Below are positions 1 to 6,431 of a stretch of DNA of 7,850 nt, piece by piece. Within the stretch, counting starts at the first letter, position 1, and each line of letters starts with the position of its first letter. The stretch lies in assembly GCA_017934845.1 (NCBI GenBank), contig JAGBIR010000107.1, positions 1-7,850 of the forward strand, given 5' to 3'. This DNA comes from Alistipes sp. GTDB lineage: Bacteria > Bacteroidota > Bacteroidia > Bacteroidales > Rikenellaceae. The notes below the pieces were generated by a model. That model was not told the origin of the DNA. It ran no database searches and worked only from the letters and a program-made list of their open reading frames with translations. Position numbers and translations under genes: made by a program.

Positions 1-2015
1 CCGCTTGCCAACAACTTGCGAAGGGCTTGAGCCTTGCGACGATTGAAGATGTCGCCCGTCTCGGCAAAGGCCGCAAAGGCGTCTTTGTCCAACACCTCGG
101 CCCAAGTGTAGAAGTAGTAACCCGACGAGTATCCACCGTTGAAAATATGCTGGAAATAGGTGTAACGATAGCGAGGCTCAATCTGTGGAATAAGGCCACG
201 CTTCTCGACCAACGCCTTGCGCTGGAACTCGGCAACGTCAATCTTGTCGGCACTCTGCAAAGAGTGGATATCCAGATCGGCCAATGCAGCAGCCACCAGC
301 TCCGTTGTAGCAAAGCCCTCGTTGAACTTGGCTGCACGATGAATCTTGTCGATCATCGAGTCGGGCATAACCTCGCTCGTACGATAATGGACGGCATACT
401 GCTTAAGCATCTCGCGCGAGAATGCCCAATTCTCCAGAATCTGCGACGGAAGCTCGACAAAATCGCCCTCAACCTCCGACAAACCGCGATACTTAACCTG
501 CGCAAACATAACGTGCAACGCGTGACCAAACTCGTGGAACAGCGTCTCGACCTCGTCAATCGAGAGCAATGCAGGAGTCGAATCGGTAGGACGTGTAAAG
601 TTGCAGACGATAGTACCTACGGGGCATACTCGCTCGCCATCCTTGAATGCCTGTGACACATAGTTGCCAAACCACGCACCACCACCCTTGCCGGCGCGAG
701 GATGGAAGTCGAAGTATATCATTCCCAGCGGCTTATCGTTATTATCGATAACCTCATAAGCCTCACACTCGTCGTTATAAAGCGGAGCCGTAATGGGGCG
801 CAACGTAATGCCGAACAGGCGGTTTGCGAGGAAGAAAACTCCACCCTTCACATTCTCCAGAGGCAGATACTCGCGTACCTTATTCTCGTCCAGCTGATAA
901 TCACGCTGGCGCACCTTCTCGGCATAATACCACCAATCCCACGCAGCAAACTCCTTATCGTAGCCATGATCGCGGACGAACAGGCTCTTCATTCGCGCCA
1001 GCTCATCCTTTGCCGTAGCCAAAGCAGGAGTCCATATACCCTCCAAGAGGTCGTATGCCGCCTTGGGCGAGCCGGCCATCTGCTGCGATGTTACATAGTG
1101 AGCATAAGAGTCAAAACCGAGCATCTTCGCCTTCTCGTAACGCAGGCTTGCAATAGATGCAATGATTGCGTTATTATCGTACTCGTTGCCATTATCGCCG
1201 CGCGAGATATAGGCTTTATAGACCTCCTCGCGCAACTCGCGATCGTCGGCATAGGTCAAAACCGGCAGGCGACTGGGCGCATGGAGCGTAAATACATAAC
1301 CCTCCTTACCCATCTGCTCGGCCTGCTCTTTTGCCGCAGCGCGCACAGCCTGCGACAGACCATCCAATCGCGATGATGGCACCTCGAGTGCAAAGGCATT
1401 TGTCTCGGCCAAAAGGTTGGCAGCAAACTGCACGCTCAAGGTTGTAAGCTCGCTATTTATCTCCTTCAGGCGCGACTTATTCTCCTCCGAGAGCAACGCT
1501 CCCGAACGCACAAAGCGGTCGTAAATCAGTTCGGTAAGGCGCAACTGCTCTTTATCCAGACCAAGCGCGCCACGACGGTCGTAAACCGCCTTGATCTTGG
1601 CAAACAGCTCTTCGTTCATCGTGATGGCATCGCTATGAGCCGCCAAGCGAGGCATCATCTCGGCCGAAATCGCCTGCATTTCGTCGGATGTATCGGCAGC
1701 CTCCAGCAGACTGAAAACTGATGAAACACGATTAAGCATCTGGCCGGAATTATCGTAAGCAAGGATAACATTCTCGAATGTAGGCTCCTCGTCGAGGGCT
1801 ACAATCTGATCGATCTCCTCGGCGTGCAACGCCATACCTTGCTCGAAAGCGGGTTTATAATGAGCAATCTCAATTCTGTCGAATGGTGGCGCACCATAAG
1901 GTGTATCCCACACCTCCTCGAAGAATGGATTTGCACTTGACTGCGTCGATTTATTGCAAGCAGAGAGTCCCGCCAGCAGGCCAATCGATGCAATAATGAA
2001 AAGAAAACGTTTCAT
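1..2015 (-). CDS. dcp: M3 family zinc metallopeptidase, Dcp-like lipoprotein (C-terminus off window)
   Basis: The minus strand is open from ATG at 2015-2013 to the left edge: 671 full codons, no stop. The zinc motif HEFGHALH lies at residues 494-501 (513-536), with the likely third ligand E521 in DFVELPSQ, as in thimet oligopeptidase and E. coli Dcp. A second signature, GGYSSGYYFYTW from about residue 627, supplies the tyrosines that line the M3 active site. Family members trim dipeptides from peptide C-termini or act as oligopeptidases; Dcp is the closest match by overall pattern, but OpdA-type specificity is not excluded. The N-terminus is a lipoprotein signal: K2-R3, a hydrophobic stretch, then lipobox LSAC with the lipidated cysteine at C20. 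No acidic patch follows C20, so a periplasm-facing lipoprotein is more likely than a surface one (inference). E. coli Dcp has about 680 residues, so perhaps 30-40 residues are missing beyond the edge. No frameshift is seen. It is transcribed away from rsmE. Confidence 0.93.
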   Translation of the reverse strand, partial: MKRFLFIIASIGLLAGLSACNKSTQSSANPFFEEVWDTPYGAPPFDRIEIAHYKPAFEQGMALHAEEIDQIVALDEEPTFENVILAYDNSGQMLNRVSSVFSLLEAADTSDEMQAISAEMMPRLAAHSDAITMNEELFAKIKAVYDRRGALGLDKEQLRLTELIYDRFVRSGALLSEENKSRLKEINSELTTLSVQFAANLLAETNAFALEVPSSRLDGLSQAVRAAAKEQAEQMGKEGYVFTLHAPSRLPVLTYADDRELREEVYKAYISRGDNGNEYDNNAIIASIASLRYEKAKMLGFDSYAHYVTSQQMAGSPKAAYDLLEGIWTPALATAKDELARMKSLFVRDHGYDKEFAAWDWWYYAEKVRQRDYQLDENKVREYLPLENVKGGVFFLANRLFGITLRPITAPLYNDECEAYEVIDNNDKPLGMIYFDFHPRAGKGGGAWFGNYVSQAFKDGERVCPVGTIVCNFTRPTDSTPALLSIDEVETLFHEFGHALHVMFAQVKYRGLSEVEGDFVELPSQILENWAFSREMLKQYAVHYRTSEVMPDSMIDKIHRAAKFNEGFATTELVAAALADLDIHSLQSADKIDVAEFQRKALVEKRGLIPQIEPRYRYTYFQHIFNGGYSSGYYFYTWAEVLDKDAFAAFAETGDIFNRRKAQALRKLLAS

Positions 2016-2052
2016 AATATTGTGTTTTGTGTTAAAATTATATTCTCAAGCG

Positions 2053-2083
2053 TTTCAATACTTATATTTAATAATTATCTTTG
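2053..2083 (+). promoter_or_regulatory. Predicted Bacteroidota-type promoter for rsmE
   Basis: TATCTTTG at 2076-2083 matches the Bacteroidota primary sigma -7 consensus TAnnTTTG exactly. TTTC at 2053-2056 resembles the -33 TTTG element and sits 19 nt upstream, the usual spacing. Transcription would start near 2090, leaving a leader of about 20 nt before rsmE. The match is seen in the sequence; its activity is inferred. Confidence 0.55.
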
Positions 2084-2093
2084 CAAAGATAAT
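2074..2093. repeat. Perfect 20-bp palindrome in the divergent promoter region
   Basis: ATTATCTTTG is followed directly by its exact reverse complement, centred between 2083 and 2084 with no spacer. Each arm holds a complete TAnnTTTG -7 element, so the palindrome is explained at least partly by two back-to-back promoters. It could also be a binding site for a dimeric regulator. With no loop and no T-tract it does not resemble an intrinsic terminator. Confidence 0.9.
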
Positions 2094-2115
2094 ATTAAGT
2101 CTAAAAGTATGCAAC
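2084..2115 (-). promoter_or_regulatory. Predicted divergent promoter for the M3 peptidase gene
   Basis: On the minus strand, TATCTTTG at 2091-2084 is again an exact TAnnTTTG -7 match, formed by the other half of the palindrome. A GTTG at 2115-2112, 20 nt upstream, is a weak -33 candidate and overlaps the first codons of rsmE. The start would be near 2077, giving a leader of about 60 nt to the ATG at 2015. The -33 box is less convincing than the one on the plus strand. Confidence 0.4.
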
Positions 2116-2831
2116 TATTTTACGCACCTGATATCACTCCACCCATCTATACATTAAACGAGGAGGAGTCGAAACATTGTATAAAAGTCTTGCGATTAGG
2201 CGTAGGCGATACGCTTCACGTTACCGACGGAAAGGGCAATATGCATCTATGCCGCGTAATGACGGCCGACGCTCGCCACTGCACAATCGAGATAGTAAGC
2301 ACCGAGGAGGAGTTCGAGAAGATGCCCTACGAGCTTACAATGGCCGTTGCTCCGACGAAAAATATCGAGCGATTTGAGTGGTTTTTGGAGAAGGCAACCG
2401 AGGTGGGCGTTACACGTTTTGTACCTATCGTATGCGACCATAGCGAGCGGCGTATCATTAAACACGACCGCGAGTTAAGGGTAATAACCTCGGCCGTTAA
2501 GCAATCGCTAAAGGCATATCATCCCGCGCTTGATGAACTCACACCGCTACGTAAGTTGATTGCCGAGCCTTTCGATGGAGCAAAATTCATCGCCCATTGT
2601 GACTCTTCGTTCGATGAAAAGGGGTTCGAAAGGGCATATTTGCCATTAATTATTAAAAAAAATGAAAAATTAATGATTTTAATTGGTCCCGAAGGTGATT
2701 TTTCACCAGAAGAGATTAATTTTGCACTCGAAAACGGATTCCGCCCCATATCGCTCGGCCAGCAACGTCTCCGTACAGAGACAGCAGCCGTAGTTGCAAC
2801 GGTGATGGCTGCCGTATGTAACTCGTTATAG
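2109..2831 (+). CDS. rsmE: 16S rRNA (uracil1498-N3)-methyltransferase RsmE
   Basis: This SPOUT-class enzyme uses S-adenosylmethionine to methylate N3 of U1498 in the 16S rRNA of the assembled 30S subunit, in the cytoplasm. The product has 240 residues, close to the 243 of E. coli RsmE. The N-terminal PUA-like domain spans roughly residues 1-70. The SPOUT domain carries PTKNIERFEWFLEKATEVGV at 82-101, HSERR at 111-115, the cofactor-loop motif LIGPEGDFS with G193-P194-E195-G196, and LGQQRLRTETAA with R222-T223-E224-T225-A226. The frame is open further upstream to an ATG at 2022, but ATG 2109 is chosen because MQLFYAP is the typical family start, the predicted promoter lies between the two, and the extra 29 residues would be AT-rich spacer sequence. 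No clear Shine-Dalgarno precedes it, as is usual in Bacteroidota. Codons around 2641-2720 are much more AT-rich than the rest and include a run of eight A, but the frame is intact. Confidence 0.95.
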   Translation: MQLFYAPDITPPIYTLNEEESKHCIKVLRLGVGDTLHVTDGKGNMHLCRVMTADARHCTIEIVSTEEEFEKMPYELTMAVAPTKNIERFEWFLEKATEVGVTRFVPIVCDHSERRIIKHDRELRVITSAVKQSLKAYHPALDELTPLRKLIAEPFDGAKFIAHCDSSFDEKGFERAYLPLIIKKNEKLMILIGPEGDFSPEEINFALENGFRPISLGQQRLRTETAAVVATVMAAVCNSL

Positions 2832-2887
2832 GGTTGGGCTCTGGACCGATTTCAATGAATTAGGAAAACAATACAATTTATTGCAAG
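2832..2887 (+). other. Short spacer between rsmE and the hyf-like operon
   Basis: This 56-bp gap has no convincing intrinsic terminator and no good TAnnTTTG element. The best promoter-like pair, TTTC at 2850-2853 and TACAATTT at 2872-2879, is a poor match and would start transcription almost at the hyfB start codon. Read-through from rsmE, or a promoter inside rsmE, is therefore plausible for the downstream operon. Confidence 0.4.
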
Positions 2888-4876
2888 ATGTTCTATCTTT
2901 ATCTACTTTTGGCATTGGCAGCTTTGGTCATAGCGATTTTCTCTGCACCACTGCGTTCAAAGGTATGGGTGGCGTTTGGAGTTGTAGTTTTGACTACATT
3001 AGCTGCCGCCATACCGGCCATAGGCGTTTTGATGGGAGCCTCTGCCGTTACGATTATCGAGATGCAGTCACCGCTCTTTGGTGCCGAATCGCTCTCGATT
3101 GACCCGTTGTCGGCAATGATGCTGCTCATAATAGGCGTTGCAGGCATTGCCACAACGCTCTACTCGCGAGGCTATCTGGCGGGCTATCTGGATAAGAAAT
3201 CCTCGGCCCACATATCGCTGCACTACACATCGCTGGTGATGATGATTGTGGCAATGATGCTCGTTGTAGTATCCAGCGGAGGATTCTCGTTCCTTTTGGC
3301 GTGGGAGCTGATGACCATCGCTTCGTTCATCCTTATCCTGTTCGATGCCCAGCGTGCCGAGGTTATGCGCGCAGCATTGGCCTATCTGGTAATGATGCAC
3401 ATTGGTTTCGTACTCCTTGTAGCAGGTTTCGCGACAGCCCATTCAATCTGCGGCTCGGCAAACTTTGCCGACCTGCCACAGTGCTTTGCGCAAGGTCATA
3501 CGATGCTTATCTTCGTACTCTTCCTGCTCGGTTTTGGAATGAAGGCGGGTATCTTCCCTATGCACGTTTGGCTACCGGAGGCGCACCCCGCAGCACCTTC
3601 ACACGTATCGGCAATCATGTCGGGTGTGATGATTAAGACGGGTGTATATGGAGTAATCCGTGTGCTTCAGCATATTTCGGTCGCATCGGAGCTTCATACC
3701 GTCGGTATAATAATCCTCTTGGTGGGTATCGTAACGGGACTTTGGGGTGTAATCCTCGCGGCTGTTCAGAATGACGTAAAACGCATTTTGGCATATTCAA
3801 GTATCGAGAATATAGGTGTTATCTTCATCGGTTTGGGTATTGCCGCTTTGGGAATGTCGAGCGGTAACGGCATCATAGCAACGTTCGCCTTGTGCGGTGC
3901 GCTGATGCATACGCTCAACCACTCACTCTTTAAGAGTCTATTATTTTTTGGCGCAGGAAACCTCTATTCGCAGATGCATACAACGATGCTCGACCGCTTT
4001 GGTGGTGTTGCCAAGAGTATGCCCGTAACGGCTATCCTCTTCCTTATCGCTACCGTTGCGATTTGCGCCCTCCCGCCATTGAATGGTTTTGTTGGCGAGT
4101 TCCTGATTTATATGGGTATGTTCAATAGCGTACTCGATGGCGAGAATGTTCTGGCTGCCGCAGGAGGTCTTATCGCATTGGCTCTTATTGGCGGAATCGT
4201 CGTGCTGGCATTCACAAAACTCTACAGCACCGTTTTCCTTGGCTCACCACGCGATCATCACGTTGCCGAGGCCGAGGAGGTTGACACCTGCCGCATAGCA
4301 GCAATGGGTATCCCCGTAGTAGGAATCCTCATAATAGGTCTTGTTCCGCAATGGGCCGTGCGCGTTACCAATAGCGTGATGACACAATTCATCCCCTACG
4401 CCGAATCGGTTATGGATATCTATGCCGGTACAACACTTACGCGTATCTCGCTGGTAGCTCTGACCGTTATAATCCTTACGACACTTCTCTTTGTTTGGAA
4501 GCGTCGTCTGCAATCTACACGCACAGTTGAGCAGGGCCCGACATGGGGTTGCGGATTTACAGCACCCAACATCCGTATGCAATATACGGGCGAGTCGTTT
4601 GCTGAGGGGTTGGAGTCACTCTCTACTTCACTTACTCAAAACACAGTCGAGGGCCGCACAGTCGAGAAGAGCGAGATTTTTCCCTCGCCCCACAACTACA
4701 ACATTCGTCACAAGGATAAGGTCGATCGTCTGTTCTCGGCTTGGTGGATGGAGATGTTGCAGATTATCAACAAGCGCATAATGCGCCTGCGTACGGGTAA
4801 GATCAACCACTATATCCTCTTCGCTCTCGTATTCCTGATTGCGATTTTCCTTCTGTCAATATTAAATATCATATAA
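2888..4876 (+). CDS. hyfB: Hydrogenase-4 component B-like antiporter subunit (HyfB/HycC, NuoL-like)
   Basis: A polytopic inner-membrane protein of 662 residues (E. coli HyfB about 670) from the complex I NuoL/M/N and Mrp antiporter family, predicted to translocate H+ or Na+ in the membrane arm of a group 4 hydrogenase-type complex. Conserved charged positions are visible: E140 in LLAWELMTIASF (helix 5 type), K219 in GMKAGIFPMHVWLPEAHPAA (helix 7 type), K298 and E307 in VKRILAYSSIENIG, H345 and K349 in HTLNHSLFKSLLFFGAG, and E404 in PPLNGFVGEFLIY. After the antiporter core, GPTWGCGF at 551-557 and a final hydrophobic helix are characteristic of HyfB/HycC and separate it from true NuoL. It is the first gene of the operon, followed by hyfC after 3 nt. 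No Shine-Dalgarno is evident before ATG 2888. Family is secure; the ion carried and whether the full complex makes hydrogen are not known. Confidence 0.9.
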   Translation: MFYLYLLLALAALVIAIFSAPLRSKVWVAFGVVVLTTLAAAIPAIGVLMGASAVTIIEMQSPLFGAESLSIDPLSAMMLLIIGVAGIATTLYSRGYLAGYLDKKSSAHISLHYTSLVMMIVAMMLVVVSSGGFSFLLAWELMTIASFILILFDAQRAEVMRAALAYLVMMHIGFVLLVAGFATAHSICGSANFADLPQCFAQGHTMLIFVLFLLGFGMKAGIFPMHVWLPEAHPAAPSHVSAIMSGVMIKTGVYGVIRVLQHISVASELHTVGIIILLVGIVTGLWGVILAAVQNDVKRILAYSSIENIGVIFIGLGIAALGMSSGNGIIATFALCGALMHTLNHSLFKSLLFFGAGNLYSQMHTTMLDRFGGVAKSMPVTAILFLIATVAICALPPLNGFVGEFLIYMGMFNSVLDGENVLAAAGGLIALALIGGIVVLAFTKLYSTVFLGSPRDHHVAEAEEVDTCRIAAMGIPVVGILIIGLVPQWAVRVTNSVMTQFIPYAESVMDIYAGTTLTRISLVALTVIILTTLLFVWKRRLQSTRTVEQGPTWGCGFTAPNIRMQYTGESFAEGLESLSTSLTQNTVEGRTVEKSEIFPSPHNYNIRHKDKVDRLFSAWWMEMLQIINKRIMRLRTGKINHYILFALVFLIAIFLLSILNII

Positions 4877-4879
4877 GCG

Positions 4880-5794
4880 ATGGCAATACTACTCAATACA
4901 CTGTTGATGATTGTTGTAGCTCTCTCAATTACGGGAGTTATCAACCGTACACGAGCCGTTTTGGCCGGTCGTAAAGGTATGCCCTTTTTGCAGCACATCT
5001 ACAACGTGAGATTGCTATTGCGCAAAGGTGCTGTCTATTCGCATACAACATCTATACTCTTCCGCATTGCCCCGGCCGTATATCTTGCAGCTGCGGTGGT
5101 TGCAGTATTGATGATCCCTGTTGCCGATCTCTATCCGCTCATCTCGTTCGATGGCGATATTATCTGCCTTGCATATACACTTGCCCTTGCCCGCGTAGCA
5201 ATCATTCTTGCGGCTATGGATACGGGAAGTTCGTTCGAGGGTATGGGTGCAGCCCGCGAGGCCCTCTATGGCGCGCTTATCGAGCCTGCGCTGATGATTG
5301 GCTTTGCGACACTCGCAATGTTCTGCGGACATATGTCGTTGGCCGACATCTTTGAACACGAGCAGTCGTTCGATCTGCACTACACCATCGTTATGTTCCT
5401 TACGGCTTACCTCTTCGTCGAGATTACCTTCGTCGAGGCGGGCCGAGTACCGGTAGATGATCCACGTACACACCTCGAGCTTACGATGATTCACGAAGTT
5501 ATGTGCCTCGACTACTGCGGTATCGACCTTGCGATGATTCAGATTGCCGGTTGGCTTAAGACCGCATGCTTTGCAATGATTGCTGCCAACGCCATTGCTG
5601 CCACATGCTGCTTCCACTGGTGGTTTGCCGTACCGCTGGCAATCCTCTTAACGGGTCTGTCGATTGGTATTGTCGAATCGACACAGGCGCGCAACAAGCT
5701 ATCACGCAACACAACTTTTATAGTAACCATTACAGCTCTTTCGGCCCTTATATTCTTTATAGGCTATCTGCTGCAACTTAATATAAATATTTAG
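4880..5794 (+). CDS. hyfC: NuoH-like membrane subunit (HyfC/HycD, respiratory chain complex I subunit 1 family)
   Basis: A 304-residue polytopic membrane protein (E. coli HycD 307) homologous to NuoH, the subunit that joins the membrane arm to the soluble electron-transfer arm and passes on the conformational signal driving ion pumping. Family motifs appear in order: VLAGRKG at 27-33, QHIYNVRLLLRKG at 38-50 in the first cytoplasmic loop, DTGSSFEGMGAAREAL at 114-129, and EAGRVPVDDPRTHLELTMIHE at 186-206. The GSSFEGMG and PVDDPxTHLELTMIHE motifs belong to the hydrogenase-type (HycD/HyfC/EchB) branch rather than to respiratory NuoH. The start ATG lies 3 nt after the hyfB stop, and hyfE follows 3 nt after this stop, so translational coupling is likely. 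In the E. coli hyf operon hyfD would come next; here it is absent. Confidence 0.92.
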   Translation: MAILLNTLLMIVVALSITGVINRTRAVLAGRKGMPFLQHIYNVRLLLRKGAVYSHTTSILFRIAPAVYLAAAVVAVLMIPVADLYPLISFDGDIICLAYTLALARVAIILAAMDTGSSFEGMGAAREALYGALIEPALMIGFATLAMFCGHMSLADIFEHEQSFDLHYTIVMFLTAYLFVEITFVEAGRVPVDDPRTHLELTMIHEVMCLDYCGIDLAMIQIAGWLKTACFAMIAANAIAATCCFHWWFAVPLAILLTGLSIGIVESTQARNKLSRNTTFIVTITALSALIFFIGYLLQLNINI

Positions 5795-5797
5795 GCT

Positions 5798-6427
5798 ATG
5801 TTACTATCGCTCATTATATTATACATCATATCGCTGATCTATCTCTCGATCGTCGAGCGTTTCCGCAACTACGCTTCGGTAATCGCTTTTCAGGGATGGA
5901 TTCTGCTGGGTATTGCCCTGCTGCGACTCCACTCGCTGGATTGGGTAGAGCTTTCGTTCATCATCACCGAGACGCTAATCTTTAAGGCTATTATCGTTCC
6001 GGCAATCCTCATGCGCGTAATCAACAAGACGAAAATCAACCGAGTAAGTTCGTCGGGCAAATCACAATTTAACTCGCTGATGCTCTCGATTATGGCCCTT
6101 TCGATAAGCGCATTGACAACATATTTCGTAGCCGACTCATCTATCCACATGATATTCTTCGGTGTTGCACTGTTCGCCCTTTTGAGTGGCCTTATACTCA
6201 TTGTGCTGCGCTCACGAATCTTCACTCACATGGTAGGTTTTTTGGTTATCGAAAACGGAGTATTCCTCTTCTCGATGGCTATCGGTGTTGAGATGCCTAT
6301 CTTGATTAATACAGCCATTATGCTCGACATCTTGATCTCGATCTTGATGCTCGGTATGTTTATGACCAAGGTCGATCATCAGATTCACACCGACGATAGT
6401 GATTCATTAACCCACGTAAAAGATTAA
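5798..6427 (+). CDS. hyfE: Hydrogenase-4 component E-like membrane subunit (HyfE)
   Basis: A 209-residue, almost entirely hydrophobic protein, close to the roughly 216 residues of E. coli HyfE. HyfE proteins are small membrane-arm subunits whose C-terminal half resembles NuoK (MnhC-like). Here a buried acidic residue, E152 in LVIENGVFLF, and D177 in MLDILISILMLG fit the NuoK-like half, which contributes to the chain of charged residues along the membrane arm. A charged loop rich in Lys, Arg and Ser around residues 72-88 separates the N-terminal helices from the NuoK-like part. The last 20 or so residues are hydrophilic and His/Asp-rich. Identification rests on size, hydropathy, these motifs and its place between hyfC-like and hyfF-like genes, since sequence conservation in this family is low. 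Confidence 0.85.
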   Translation: MLLSLIILYIISLIYLSIVERFRNYASVIAFQGWILLGIALLRLHSLDWVELSFIITETLIFKAIIVPAILMRVINKTKINRVSSSGKSQFNSLMLSIMALSISALTTYFVADSSIHMIFFGVALFALLSGLILIVLRSRIFTHMVGFLVIENGVFLFSMAIGVEMPILINTAIMLDILISILMLGMFMTKVDHQIHTDDSDSLTHVKD

Positions 6428-6431
6428 TGCG

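Noticed and set aside
27..656. A 209-codon plus-strand open frame opposite the M3 peptidase gene
   Set aside because: It lies fully antisense to a gene with clear M3 motifs, its product has no recognisable domain, and its openness follows from codon bias of the real gene.
702..1376. A 224-codon plus-strand open frame opposite the M3 peptidase gene
   Set aside because: Fully antisense to continuous peptidase coding sequence, with no family motif and no promoter or ribosome-binding context; judged a shadow frame.
2022..2108. N-terminal extension of RsmE from ATG 2022
   Set aside because: It would translate the AT-rich promoter region including the palindrome and add 29 residues not typical of RsmE; ATG 2109 gives the normal family start and length.
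2850..2879. Possible promoter directly before hyfB (TTTC and TACAATTT)
   Set aside because: The -7 box does not fit TAnnTTTG and the implied start would fall at or next to the hyfB start codon.
5015..5617. A 200-codon minus-strand open frame opposite the hyfC-like gene
   Set aside because: The plus-strand frame has unmistakable HycD/HyfC motifs; the antisense product is Cys/His/Arg-rich with no domain pattern.
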